From: Helicobacter rodentium ATCC 700285
Lineage (GTDB): Bacteria; Campylobacterota; Campylobacteria; Campylobacterales; Helicobacteraceae
Direction: 5' to 3'
DNA length: 64,000 nucleotides
Assembly (NCBI RefSeq): GCF_000687535.1
Contig: NZ_JHWC01000001.1
Coordinates: 1-64,000, forward strand
Shown here one piece after another: positions 8,870 through 18,580 of this stretch. The translations under genes and the position numbers were made by a program. Within the stretch, counting starts at the first letter, position 1. Each line of letters opens with the position of its first letter. The notes under the pieces are model-generated. The model did not search any database, had not been told where the DNA came from, and was given only the letters and a program-made list of their open reading frames with translations.

Positions 8870-11228
8870 TTTTTGCCTTTGTTTGTGCTTTTGTCTTTTC
8901 TTTGGAATCGCCTTGATTCTTTAAATTTTTGGGTGTTTTGTGTGTTTTTTGCGCTTGGGACTTAGAATCTTTAGAATCCGCAAGTCTTATCTTTTGGGAT
9001 TCCACCTTGTAGGTAAATTTCTCTTTTGTGTAGGCAAAACGCACGATTCCACCCTTACTAAGCGCACCAAAAAGCATTAAATCGCTCAAAGCATTTTTAA
9101 TCTCTTTTTGAATCACAAGCGCAAGAGGACGCGCTCCAAGCTCTGCACTAAAGCCACTTTGCGCTAAATGCTCCCGCGCACTTTTTTCTAAAACAATTTC
9201 CACACCCTTTGGCGCAATTTGTGCATTTAAATCCGCAATGTTTTTATCCACAATTTGTAGAATCTCTTTCGGGCTTAGCGGATTAAAGGCAATAATGGCA
9301 TCTAAGCGATTCCTAAATTCTGGAGAGAAATGATCCTTAATGGCACTAGAAAAACGCAAGGAAGTATCTTGTTTGAAGCCAAGCACGGGGGCTTCCTTAG
9401 AACCCACATTGGAAGTTAAAATCAAAATCACAGAGGAGAAATCTACGCTTTGCCCATTATTATCCGTTAATTTTCCATAATCCATTACCTGCAAAAAGAT
9501 ATTCAGCACATCAGGGTGCGCCTTTTCCACCTCGTCTAATAGTAGCAGAGTGTGCGGATTTTTCTTAATCATCTCGGTTAGGATTCCACCTTTTTCGTAT
9601 CCCACATATCCCGCAGAAGCACCGATAAGTTGGGAGCTAGAGATTCTCTCCATATATTCACTCATATCCATACGTTCAAAGTTAATACCTAAAGATTTTG
9701 CAATCTCCTTTGCTAACTCTGTCTTTCCTACACCACTTGGACCGCTAAAGAGAAAAGAACCAATGGGTTTATTGGGTGCGCCAAGCCCTGCTTTATTGCG
9801 TTTTAATGCACTCACAACTTCGCTAATCGCATTATCTTGCCCAAAGATTCTGCTTTTTAAATGCTTTTCTAGGTTTTTTAGCAGACTTTTATCGTCTTTT
9901 GTTGCCTCAATCTCTGGAATCTTAGCCATTTTTGCCACCATTTGCTTAATGCTTTGCAGACTGACTTTTCCGCTTTTATTGTCTAGCTTGTAACTTGCAC
10001 CCACTTCGTCCATTATATCAATGGCTTTATCCGGTAAGAATCGCTCGTGCAGATAACGCGTTGAGAGTTCTACCATCAGCGCAATGGCTTCATCGCTATA
10101 ATGCACATTGTGGTGTTGTTCGTAGTATTTCTTGATTCCTTTTAGGATTAAAACACTCTCCTCCTCACTAGGTTCTTTCACTTCTACTTTAGCAAAGCGG
10201 CGGGAGAGTGCTTTGTCTTTGTCCAAAAAGGTGCGATACTCTGCATAGGTGCTTGCTCCAATACAACGCAACTTCCCATTCCCAAGCATTGGCTTTAGCA
10301 AGTTACTCGCGTCCATACTGCCACTATTTGTAGCTCCCGCACCAATTAGCATATGAATCTCATCAATAAATAAAATCACATTGCCTCGCTCCAACACTTC
10401 ATCGCTTAATGTTTTAATGCGCTTCTCAAAATCCCCGCGATATTTCGTTCCTGCCACAAGTGCGCCCATATTCAGCATATAAACTTCATTGCTACTTAAA
10501 GGGCTATCCTCTTGCGCAATTTTTAGAGCTAATCCCTCTGCAACCGCTGTTTTACCCACTCCGGGTTCTCCCACCAAAAGCGGATTGTTCTTTTTCTTTC
10601 TAAGTAGAATCTCAAAGCAGCGGCGAATCTCTAACTCCCTGCCCACAACGGGATCAATCTTGCCCTCTTTTGCCTCTTTTGTAAGATTTGTGCAGTATTT
10701 TTCTAGTGCGGATTCTGGCTTTTCCTCTTGTTTTTCATTGGAATCTAGTATTCCTTTGTTGTCGGATCTTTGTGAATCCATATTAAATTCTTCTTGGTTT
10801 TCTGTGATGTATTCTAAAATATTTAAACGCGTGATTCCTTGCGTCTTTAAAATCTGTGTGCAAAATGCCTTTTCTTCCTCTAAAATAGCCGCAAGCAAAT
10901 CACTCACTTGGGCTTGCTTACGCTGCGAGCCACGCACGTGGCTTATCATCATTTCGATTACGCGTGTAACCGCTAAAGTCTCTTGTGGCATTTCGTTGTT
11001 GTTTTTATACTCAGGAAAAGCATTTAAAAAGTGTTCTAAATATCTTTTGATTTGCTGTTTCATAATATCAATATTTCCACCGCATTCTTGCAATGCTTTG
11101 ATAATTTTTGGATTTTCTAATAAAGCTTGAAAAATATGCTCCAATGTCAAATACTCGTGTCCTCTTGTTTTTGCTTCTTTTTGTGCATTTTGTAATACAA
11201 GATTTAATTCTTTACTAATTTCAAACAT
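8862..11228 (-). CDS. clpA: ATP-dependent Clp protease ATP-binding subunit ClpA
   Basis: 788 residues. N domain with YLTLEHIFQALL; first AAA module with Walker A GEPGVGKTAVAEG and Walker [16 protein letters not shown]; second with GPSGVGKTELAKEIA and LLLLDEVEKAHPDV. The ClpP-docking loop appears as VLGFKQD before FSPEFRNRLD. It unfolds substrates and feeds them to ClpP, partly using ClpS. An unusual Lys/Ser/Gln-rich tail (about 35 residues after IRLADSKDSK, ending KTKAQTKAKNA) extends beyond the normal end. clpS lies 10 bp upstream. Confidence 0.95.
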   Translation of the reverse strand: MFEISKELNLVLQNAQKEAKTRGHEYLTLEHIFQALLENPKIIKALQECGGNIDIMKQQIKRYLEHFLNAFPEYKNNNEMPQETLAVTRVIEMMISHVRGSQRKQAQVSDLLAAILEEEKAFCTQILKTQGITRLNILEYITENQEEFNMDSQRSDNKGILDSNEKQEEKPESALEKYCTNLTKEAKEGKIDPVVGRELEIRRCFEILLRKKKNNPLLVGEPGVGKTAVAEGLALKIAQEDSPLSSNEVYMLNMGALVAGTKYRGDFEKRIKTLSDEVLERGNVILFIDEIHMLIGAGATNSGSMDASNLLKPMLGNGKLRCIGASTYAEYRTFLDKDKALSRRFAKVEVKEPSEEESVLILKGIKKYYEQHHNVHYSDEAIALMVELSTRYLHERFLPDKAIDIMDEVGASYKLDNKSGKVSLQSIKQMVAKMAKIPEIEATKDDKSLLKNLEKHLKSRIFGQDNAISEVVSALKRNKAGLGAPNKPIGSFLFSGPSGVGKTELAKEIAKSLGINFERMDMSEYMERISSSQLIGASAGYVGYEKGGILTEMIKKNPHTLLLLDEVEKAHPDVLNIFLQVMDYGKLTDNNGQSVDFSSVILILTSNVGSKEAPVLGFKQDTSLRFSSAIKDHFSPEFRNRLDAIIAFNPLSPKEILQIVDKNIADLNAQIAPKGVEIVLEKSAREHLAQSGFSAELGARPLALVIQKEIKNALSDLMLFGALSKGGIVRFAYTKEKFTYKVESQKIRLADSKDSKSQAQKTHKTPKNLKNQGDSKEKTKAQTKAKNA

Positions 11229-11238
11229 TTCTTTACTC

Positions 11239-11544
11239 TTATATTTTTTCTAAAATTGCGCGCAAGGGATATTGCTTTTCTTTAGCCATTTTACGCACTT
11301 GAATTGCCTTAATCTCTGCAATATCATAAGGATAGATTCCACACACTCCCTTGCCATTGTGGTGGATTTGCAACATTAGATTAAGCGATTCCTCAAAATT
11401 TTTATGAAAGATACTCTGTAAGACTTCCATTACAAATTCTTGTGTTGTGTAATCGTCATTCAACAAAATAACTTTATAGCGGATAGGTTCTTGGATTTTT
11501 TCTAAAACTTCAGTGAAATTTTCATATTGTGCGTCTTTTGGCAC
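11239..11544 (-). CDS. clpS: ATP-dependent Clp protease adaptor ClpS
   Basis: 101 residues. YKVILLNDDYTTQEFVMEVL contains the conserved NDDYT[TP]xEFV segment that forms the N-degron pocket, and KGVCGIYPYDIAEIKA follows. ClpS binds the ClpA N-domain and delivers N-end-rule substrates. It is the first gene of a clpS-clpA-DUF815-galU run. The 5' gap (11545-11783) contains a T/A-rich promoter region and a degenerate hairpin repeat. Confidence 0.95.
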   Translation of the reverse strand: MPKDAQYENFTEVLEKIQEPIRYKVILLNDDYTTQEFVMEVLQSIFHKNFEESLNLMLQIHHNGKGVCGIYPYDIAEIKAIQVRKMAKEKQYPLRAILEKI

Positions 11545-11679
11545 CGATATTCCTTTTAATCTTTTTAGAATACTTCTTAAATATAAAGCTTGAATTATAA
11601 CGCTTTTTGCTTGATTTTTACAAGATATTTGCTATTTTTACATTTCTTTATTGTGTTATTGTGAGAAAATCTTAGGAAT

Positions 11680-11782
11680 TTGTGGCAATCTATAATGCGG
11701 AATCTCGCCTTAAAGATTCCATTGCAAAATTTTCTTTATGCAAAATTAAAACTTTGTTCGCTTCACTCTTACAATAACGAGG
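11680..11782. repeat. Degenerate interspersed hairpin repeat
   Basis: GTGGCAATCTATAATGC, then ATCTCGCCTTAAAGATTCCATTGC, then a far half ending ACAATAACGAGG. The base and apical stem are recognisable but eroded compared with the copies near 1260 and 14260. It lies between the converging ends of the clpS upstream region and the EamA transporter. Confidence 0.6.
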
Positions 11783-11783
11783 T

Positions 11784-12671
11784 TTAGTTTTTTATTTTCT
11801 TTGAAAATGCGGCTAGAATCCCTCCGCAAGCAATTAAAATCATACCAACAACTACGAATCCGTGTGGCACTTGGTCGCCCAAAATAATACCTGCTAAAGT
11901 TGCCATAAAAATTGTGATATAAGAGATTGCGCCAATGATTGGGGGATTGCCTAAGCTATAAGCTTTGGTTAAATAAATTTGCGCATAAGTAGAGACAACC
12001 CCAAGCGCAATGATTAAAAGCCATTCTTTGAAATTAGGCATTACAAAGGGTTCAAATAAAGCAATGGGATAATCTTGATAAGATACAAGTTGTGGCAGAA
12101 GTGCTAGGATAGAGCCATTAAACATTAAAGAACCAATGATCACTCTTGGGTCATAGTTTTTAGCAAGTTCGGCAATAGAGAGATATGCAAGGGCTGCACC
12201 GATTCCACTATAAATCCCAATAAGGAATCCAAAGAGGCTTAAATCTGTGCCTTGTGGGTTTGAAATTAATAGGATTCCGCTAAAACCCATTAAAATTGCT
12301 ATCCAAGTTTTTAAAGAAACGCGTTTATGCACAAAGAGGACGCTTAAAAGGGCTAAAAAGATTGGCGAGGTATAAGAAAAAGCATAAGCAGTACCTAAAG
12401 ACATTACAGACATATTGTAAAAATACGCCATCATCGCGCTTCCACCTGCAAATCCGCGAAAAAACAAAATAAAGGGCTTACCGCCTTGTTGAGATTTTGG
12501 AGGATTCAACATTAAAGCACATATAATCCAAAGCAATCCAAAAAAATTCCGCGCAAATGCAACTTCTATCACGGGTAAATTTGGGGTTAGCACTTTGACA
12601 AACATTCCCATAGCAGTAAAAAGCAATGCTGCAAGGAATATCGCAATGATTGCTTGTTTGTTGGATTCCAT
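11784..12671 (-). CDS. EamA/DMT-family inner-membrane transporter
   Basis: 295 residues with about ten hydrophobic helices arranged as two EamA repeats (residues 6-135 and 150-290). VIEVAFARNFFGLLWI and FFRGFAGGSAMMAYFYNMSVMSLGTAYAFSYTSPIF fit the drug/metabolite transporter superfamily. Family members export small metabolites; the substrate is not predictable here. It is transcribed divergently from der, with about 115 bp between the starts. Confidence 0.88.
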   Translation of the reverse strand: MESNKQAIIAIFLAALLFTAMGMFVKVLTPNLPVIEVAFARNFFGLLWIICALMLNPPKSQQGGKPFILFFRGFAGGSAMMAYFYNMSVMSLGTAYAFSYTSPIFLALLSVLFVHKRVSLKTWIAILMGFSGILLISNPQGTDLSLFGFLIGIYSGIGAALAYLSIAELAKNYDPRVIIGSLMFNGSILALLPQLVSYQDYPIALFEPFVMPNFKEWLLIIALGVVSTYAQIYLTKAYSLGNPPIIGAISYITIFMATLAGIILGDQVPHGFVVVGMILIACGGILAAFSKKIKN

Positions 12672-12787
12672 TTTGATTCCCTATTTTTTTGTAATCGTAA
12701 AATCTTATTGCTTAAATTTAAGATAAAGATTTGACAAAGACAAAAGCTTCAAGTAAAATCAAACTTTAAATTTAAAAGGCTACCAAT

Positions 12788-14173
12788 ATGGATAAAATTT
12801 ATGGAAATATTGCAATTATCGGGAGACCCAATGCGGGTAAAAGCTCCTTATTCAACCGATTTTGCAAACAGAGAATCGCAATTACTTCAGAGATTGCAGG
12901 CACGACTCGTGATGTGAAAAAGGCAACTATCTTTTTGCAAAATTTACCCTTTTTGCTTTTGGATACAGGAGGATTAGACGACAAGGATTCTTTGTTTGCT
13001 AATGTCTTTAAGCAATCCATAAAAGCAAGTGAAAATGCAGATTTAATCCTTTATTTAGTAGATGGAAAAATCCCCCCACAAGAGGCAGATAAAGAGATTT
13101 TTTATTCCCTAGAGCGCAAAAATCCAAACATTTTTTTAGTTGTCAATAAAATTGACAATGATAAAGAAAAGCAAAATGCGTGGGAGTTTATGGAGTTTGG
13201 TGCAAAGCAAATTTTTTACATCTCTGTTTCACACAATCGTGGAATTTTAGAGCTTGAAAATGCTATCGTTTCTGCACTTAAAAATGAAGCGTTAGAACAG
13301 CTTTTAAACGCAGAGCAAGAGGAGGATTTGGAGGAGTTTTTAGAATCCAATCCTCTTGCGCAATCACAAGAGGAATCTAGGATTAATATCGGAATCATTG
13401 GGCGCGTAAATGTCGGTAAAAGCTCACTTTTAAATGCGTTGTTAAAAGAGGAGCGTTCGGTAGTATCCAATGTTGCAGGAACTACAATAGACCCTGTTGA
13501 TGAAATAGGAGAAATTGCAGGGCGTCAAGTGAATTTTGTGGATACTGCTGGGATTCGCAAAAGAGGAAAAATTGAGGGCTTAGAAAAATTTGCAATGCAG
13601 CGCACACGCGAAGTGTTAAAACGCACAGATATAGCAATTTTAGTGCTTGATGCGTCCGCTCCTTTTGTAGAGCTAGATGAAAAGATTGCAGGGTTGATTG
13701 ATGAATTTAAACTTGGAGTGATTGTAGTTTTGAATAAATGGGATATTGCACACAAAGATTTTAAGGGCATTATGGAGGATTTTAAAATGCGTTTTAAGTT
13801 TTTAGAATATGCTCCAACCCTCACAATATCGGCTAAAAATAGGCGACATATCCAAAAATTAGAAGAAGAGATTTTACGCGTGTATCAAAATTTTAACTTT
13901 AGGATTCCAACTGCAAAGCTCAATGCAATCATCAAAGAAGCAACTTCTAGGCATTTAATCCCAAGCGATCACGGAAAGATTGTAAAAATTTATTATGCGA
14001 CACAATTTGATAGCAAACCGCCACAAATTGCTCTGATTATGAATCGCCCTAATTCTTTGCACTTTAGTTATAAGCGGTATTTGGCAAATTTTTTACGAGA
14101 GAAATTTGATTTTAGTGGAACGCGTGTGATTTTCATCGCACGAGGCAAGAATGATTTTGAGGAGGAGTCTTAA
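12788..14173 (+). CDS. der: Ribosome biogenesis GTPase Der (EngA)
   Basis: 461 residues with the hallmark tandem GTPase domains. G1: GRPNAGKSSLFN, TTRD, DTGG, NKID. G2: GRVNVGKSSLLNALL, GTTIDPVD, DTAGIRKRG, NKWD. A C-terminal KH-like domain follows (residues about 360-455). Der is needed for late 50S assembly. An acidic linker (EQEEDLEEFLESN) joins the two G domains. It reads alone, followed by a repeat-rich gap. Confidence 0.95.
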   Translation: MDKIYGNIAIIGRPNAGKSSLFNRFCKQRIAITSEIAGTTRDVKKATIFLQNLPFLLLDTGGLDDKDSLFANVFKQSIKASENADLILYLVDGKIPPQEADKEIFYSLERKNPNIFLVVNKIDNDKEKQNAWEFMEFGAKQIFYISVSHNRGILELENAIVSALKNEALEQLLNAEQEEDLEEFLESNPLAQSQEESRINIGIIGRVNVGKSSLLNALLKEERSVVSNVAGTTIDPVDEIGEIAGRQVNFVDTAGIRKRGKIEGLEKFAMQRTREVLKRTDIAILVLDASAPFVELDEKIAGLIDEFKLGVIVVLNKWDIAHKDFKGIMEDFKMRFKFLEYAPTLTISAKNRRHIQKLEEEILRVYQNFNFRIPTAKLNAIIKEATSRHLIPSDHGKIVKIYYATQFDSKPPQIALIMNRPNSLHFSYKRYLANFLREKFDFSGTRVIFIARGKNDFEEES

Positions 14174-14202
14174 TAAAGCATTTTACTGCGTCATTATAAA
14201 CA

Positions 14203-14705
14203 GAGTATTAGCGGAATGTAGCAATCTACAATACAGAATCTTACTTGCTGATTCCGTCATTGCGAGATTCCACTTGTGGAATCGTGGCAATCTAAAATCT
14301 CGCATTCTTTAAGGATTTCATTGCAATGTTTTCTGTATATTAGATTATGGATTGCTTCGGCTTCGCCTCGCAATGATAGGAGTGGGAGACACAATGACGA
14401 GGTAGTTTGCTTTTCGTCATTGCGAGATTCTACTTGTGGAATCGTGGCAATCTATAATCAAGCAAAAATTAGATTTAACAATGGAATCTTTGAAAGCTTG
14501 AAGTTATAGAGTTTAAGCAAGATTCTGTGTTAGGGGTTGCTCCACTTCGTTTGCAATGACAAAATGGTAGAATCTTTGGTTTGCAAGATTATAGATAGCT
14601 TTGGCTAACGCCTCGCAATGACGAGGTGGTGAAATTTATAAGTATGCTTATGGATTGCTTCGTCTCTCACTGCGTTCGCTCCTCGCAATGAGGAGGACGC
14701 AAGGA
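14203..14705. repeat. Array of at least six interspersed hairpin repeats in a gene-free gap
   Basis: The 14174-14729 gap is almost entirely repeat DNA. Units near 14258 and 14417 read CATTGCGA + GATTC(C/T)ACTTGTGGAATC + GTGGCAATCTA. Units near 14345, 14590 and 14645 are the short variant (for example GATTGCTTCGGCTTCGCCTCGCAATGA). A partial copy lies near 14205. Orientations alternate. The small ORF in this stretch is repeat-derived. No RNA gene or promoter for a neighbour is evident. Confidence 0.85.
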
Positions 14706-14729
14706 CGGCATAAAAGTAAAGGATACATT

Positions 14730-15943
14730 TTAATCCCCTAGCCTCTTTCTAGCAAGTTGGAATCTCTTTTGTAGATTGAGGATTCTAAAAGGCAGGGTGA
14801 GCAATCTACCCTTGCCTTTATTGTAGGCTTTGATTGCCTCTTTGCCTATTTCTATGGAAAGGTTATAGTCGCCTCGCGGAATCTCTTGTGAAGCTTGATG
14901 ATTCAAACCCTTTTTCATTGCCCAATAGCTTAAAATAGGAAGCAAGAAATAAAGTCCAAAACGCGCAAATTTTAACAAAAGGAATCCCAAAGCTGCTTGA
15001 AAAGCCTTCGCTTGACTAGCGGATTCTTTCAGTTGCATAAGCTCCTCTGTGAAAACAGGTGTCTTTTGCGCAATATCCCACCAATACTTGCCTAAAAACT
15101 CACCCTTAGTATCCACATAGATTTTATCGTCCCTCCAAGGTTTGTAGTCTAAATAATAATGCAGAATTTTGGGATTCTCTAAAGCACATTGAAGTTCTTC
15201 GCGCGTATAGGATACATTATATTTCTTTCCCTCATCGTAAGCTTTAGAGTTGGCATAATGATAAACCAAGAGATTCCATTGCAAAGGTAGAATCTTGACT
15301 TTGTCTTGTAAGATAAAATTCAAAATGCTTTGGTCGTGTTCCTTAAAATGATAAGAATCAAGGGATTGTGCAATTTGCGATTCTGTGTTTTGCGTTCTCC
15401 ATTTTTCTAAATCAATTAAAAGCAATCCAGAATTAAAATAGGATTGGGAGAGGTTGAGAATCGGACAAGTTGGGTATTTTGGCATTAATCTGCGATTTGC
15501 ACTATAAAAGTCTAGCATCACACCACAAATTTTATCTCCTAAATCCATAGTGAAAATCTCTCGCAAATCCCCTAACACACATATCTATGTCTAAATACAA
15601 TACTTTTTGCGCAGTTTTTGGGAAAAATTTTTCAAAGAAAAGCCGATAATACGCTACATAATTTCCATTGAGTGCAGGAAGCTGTTTTGCGCTAAACTTC
15701 GTATCCTTGCAAAGATGAATAAAAATCTCGCAAGGATAGATTGCGGAGAGTTTAGATTGAAGCCTAAGGAGTTTTTCTTGTGTGGTGGCACAAAGAGAAT
15801 CGCTTAAAACATAGAAGCAATAAGGTTTATTCTGCCCCCCCCCCTGCACTATTATGCGTATTATGGATAATGCTTGTCATTAAACAAGCAGCAAAAGGCA
15901 CATAGTTTTCGGTGGCGATTAAAAGAATCGGATAGTTTTGCAC
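14730..15943 (-). pseudogene. GT8-family glycosyltransferase, off by G10 tract and a TG-repeat slip (possibly phase-variable)
   Basis: Three frames make one GT8 protein of about 404 residues. The GTG start at 15941-15943 has AAAGGAG five bases before it, giving VQNYPILLIATENYVPFAA. At the G10 tract (plus-strand C10, 15835-15844) the frame is lost; nine G would restore it into QNKPYCFYVLSDS. The donor/metal motif YLDIDMCV follows, then a second break at the TGTGTG repeat (15575-15580). One more TG unit gives DIDMCVLGDLREIF. The rest has FNSGLLLIDLEKWR and HDQSILN, GT8 signatures. GT8 enzymes add hexoses to LOS/LPS. The gene follows purH by 10 bp and ends in a hydrophobic/basic tail. Confidence 0.85.
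15835..15844. repeat. G/C homopolymer tract (10 bp) inside the GT8 gene
   Basis: Ten C on the plus strand, G10 in the coding strand, about 100 bp after the GT8 start codon. Such tracts in Helicobacter and Campylobacter sugar-transferase genes are contingency loci that slip during replication. Here 10 G is the off state and 9 or 12 G would be on (subject to the second break downstream). Confidence 0.9.
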
Positions 15944-15953
15944 TCTTACTCCT

Positions 15954-17486
15954 TTAATGCAAGAAATGCCGCTTGCCCGTGAAATAAAGTGCGATTCCAT
16001 TTGTGTTTGCGCATTCAATCACCTCTTCATCACGAATGCTACCACCGGGTTCAATCACCGCACTCACGCCCACTTTATGCGCCTCCTCAATGGAATCCTT
16101 AAAAGGAAAAAACGCCTCACTTGCCAACACGCAACCTCTTAAATCTAGCCCCATTTCTTGTGCCTTTTTAATTGCGGCTTTTGCGGCATCTACGCGGCTT
16201 GTCATTCCCATACCCACCGCAACCATTGCGGAATCCTTGACATACACGACACAATTTGACTTCACAAAACTCGCGACTTTATAGGCAATCTCCAAATCCT
16301 GCATTTGCGATGCGCTCGCTTGTGTCTTGCTCACACATTTAGCGTTTCTGACTTCGCCCTCTGTAATGGAATCGGAATCCTGTAAGACGAACCCACCCTC
16401 AATGTGTTTGAAATCCTGCGCATCTTTGGGGAATTGCAAATGCTCTCCACCGCAGATAAAAAGTTTGATTTTTTTCTTTGTTTCAAAGAGTGCTAAGGCT
16501 TCTTGTGTGATTTGCGGGGCAACCAACACTTCAATGAAAATCTTATTGATTTCTTGGGCTAGTTCTAAATCCACGATTCCATTGACTGCCACGACACCAC
16601 CAAAAGCAGAGATAGAATCGCACTTTAATGCTTGTATGTAGGATTCTAACAAAGTGTCTTTGAGTGCGAATCCGCAAGGGTTAGCGTGTTTGACGATACA
16701 GACACAAGGACGCTTACCAAAGCTAGAGGCGATTCTCACCGCGCTATTAATGTCTGTGAGGTTGTTAAAGCTAATCTCGCCCTTAAGCGTTTGAAAAGTC
16801 TTGGAATAAAAATCCCCAAACTCATAATACGCGCCTTTTTGGTGTGGATTCTCTCCATAACGCGTGGGTGCGACAAGCTTTCCGTTAATAAAATGCGATT
16901 CTCCAAAGCCACCATTGAATCGCTTATTCATATAGTTTGCAATGGTGCAATCGTAATGCGCGGTATGCTCGTAAGCCTTAATCATCATCTTTTGGCGGAA
17001 TTCCAAGGTATTTTGGTTGTTTTGAAGCCGCGTTAAGACTTCATTATAATCCGCAGGATTTGTGAGGATTAGCACGGATTCAAAGTTCTTTGCCGCAGCA
17101 CGCACCATTGAAGGTCCGCCAATATCAATATTTTCAATAATCTCACCAAAGTCGTCTGTGCGCTCTATGGTGGCTTTAAAGGGGTAAAGATTGACGCAGA
17201 CTAGAGAAATATCGCGGATTCCAAACTCCTCTGCGATTCTTTTATCCTCTGTATTCCCGCGCCGATAAAGAATCCCGCCGTGAATTTTGGGGTGCAAAGT
17301 CTTGACGCGCCCATCAAACATTTCTGGGCTTTGTGTGTATTGACTCACATCTAAAGCCTCTATTCCGCTTTGTTGAAGGGTTTTTAGAGTTCCTCCTGTG
17401 GATAGAATTGTATATCCTAATGTAACCAAGCCCTCCGCAAACTCCACGATTCCGCTCTTATCACTCACGCTTAAAAGTGCTGTCAT
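15954..17486 (-). CDS. purH: Bifunctional AICAR transformylase / IMP cyclohydrolase PurH
   Basis: 510 residues. The N-terminal MGS-like IMP cyclohydrolase domain starts [18 protein letters not shown], with LSTGGT and [15 protein letters not shown]. The AICAR transformylase domain has [21 protein letters not shown] and the C-terminal [16 protein letters not shown]. It catalyses the last two steps of IMP synthesis. The stop is TAA at 15954-15956, with the GT8 ribosome site in the next bases. PurL and GuaA in the same window belong to the same pathway but to separate transcripts. Confidence 0.96.
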   Translation of the reverse strand: MTALLSVSDKSGIVEFAEGLVTLGYTILSTGGTLKTLQQSGIEALDVSQYTQSPEMFDGRVKTLHPKIHGGILYRRGNTEDKRIAEEFGIRDISLVCVNLYPFKATIERTDDFGEIIENIDIGGPSMVRAAAKNFESVLILTNPADYNEVLTRLQNNQNTLEFRQKMMIKAYEHTAHYDCTIANYMNKRFNGGFGESHFINGKLVAPTRYGENPHQKGAYYEFGDFYSKTFQTLKGEISFNNLTDINSAVRIASSFGKRPCVCIVKHANPCGFALKDTLLESYIQALKCDSISAFGGVVAVNGIVDLELAQEINKIFIEVLVAPQITQEALALFETKKKIKLFICGGEHLQFPKDAQDFKHIEGGFVLQDSDSITEGEVRNAKCVSKTQASASQMQDLEIAYKVASFVKSNCVVYVKDSAMVAVGMGMTSRVDAAKAAIKKAQEMGLDLRGCVLASEAFFPFKDSIEEAHKVGVSAVIEPGGSIRDEEVIECANTNGIALYFTGKRHFLH

Positions 17487-17506
17487 CTTTTACTCCTTGA
17501 TATAAA

Positions 17507-18580
17507 TTAATGCTTTTGCATTCTTGATAATGTCCAAAAACTTACCAAAAATAATATTGAAATGGGTATCAAAATGCTAAATTCAGGCTGTAAAAAGCCG
17601 CTAATGGATAATCTTGAAAAACTAAAAAATATCCCCCACATCGTCAATACCACCAAAATCATACCCATTGTAACCAAGCCTAAATTAGCATAACGATTGG
17701 AGTTTGGAGTAAAATCAGCAAGACAAATCATTATCAAAGGAGCAAAAAGCGGAAAAAATATTAAATTATAAAGCAAACTACGAATTTTTTGTGTATTGAT
17801 TCCCTGCTCTTTTAAAAGTGAAATTGCCTCATAAGCGTCCATAATAGAGATACTCCCCTTTTTTTCGTAGATATTTTCTAAAATTTTTGGCTTAAATCCA
17901 GACAAGGTTACATAGGTTTCTCTTTTTTGAATATCTAAAGGGTTTTGTCCAATTTGCAGATGATGATCAAAATTTGTAATCACAACATTTTGTAATTCCC
18001 ATTCCTCTCCATTAAAAATAGCTTTTCGGGATTCTACAATGCGCAAAATGGAATGATTATCCGCATTAAATTCAAACACATAAACCCCCTCTGCATTTTG
18101 CAATAATGGAAAAATTTTTTCAAAATAGATATATGTATTATTGTATTTTACGAATAAATCATTTTTAAAATTCCCCAAAAAACCCTCATCAATGATCAAA
18201 TCCACCCTCTCTTTTGCATAGGCAAAAGGAGTTGCATTTAACACAATAAAAATAAAACTCATCAAAAAACTAAGAGCAAAAATCGGTAAAAAGATTTTAA
18301 ATTTTGAATAACCAAGAGCTAAAAACGCAGTCCATTGTGAGCTTTTAAGCAGAACGATGACAAGCACAATTTGTGCTAAAATCAATGAAAGAGGTAAAAT
18401 AAACTGACTAGCATACATAAAGTCATAAATCAATAAAAGAATAATGAGGTTTGCAGAATTAGGCAAATCATCTAAATATTTTACCAAATCAATAACAACA
18501 AAAAAACATTCTAGCGAAACAAATAAAATACAAAAATATTTCAAATATAAAAGTCCAATATAACGAAAAAATAAACTCAT
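17507..18580 (-). CDS. LptF/LptG-family LPS export permease
   Basis: 357 residues with the YjgP/YjgQ layout: three N-terminal helices (about 10-30, 45-70, 95-120), a periplasmic beta-jellyroll segment (about 125-255) and three C-terminal helices (about 265-350). A conserved AFLALGYSKFKI coupling segment follows helix 2. LptF and LptG form the inner-membrane part of the LptB2FG ABC transporter that extracts LPS. Which of the two it is cannot be decided, so no symbol is given. The start overlaps the pth stop (ATGA). Confidence 0.85.
   Translation of the reverse strand: MSLFFRYIGLLYLKYFCILFVSLECFFVVIDLVKYLDDLPNSANLIILLLIYDFMYASQFILPLSLILAQIVLVIVLLKSSQWTAFLALGYSKFKIFLPIFALSFLMSFIFIVLNATPFAYAKERVDLIIDEGFLGNFKNDLFVKYNNTYIYFEKIFPLLQNAEGVYVFEFNADNHSILRIVESRKAIFNGEEWELQNVVITNFDHHLQIGQNPLDIQKRETYVTLSGFKPKILENIYEKKGSISIMDAYEAISLLKEQGINTQKIRSLLYNLIFFPLFAPLIMICLADFTPNSNRYANLGLVTMGMILVVLTMWGIFFSFSRLSISGFLQPEFSILIPISILFLVSFWTLSRMQKH

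Noticed and set aside
9550-11130. Long plus-strand ORFs opposite clpA (147 and 213 codons)
   Set aside because: Mirror frames of clpA with Ser/Leu-rich noise sequence and no start signals.
14276-14509. 77-codon ORF in the der-GT8 gap
   Set aside because: Entirely made of repeat units in frame by chance.
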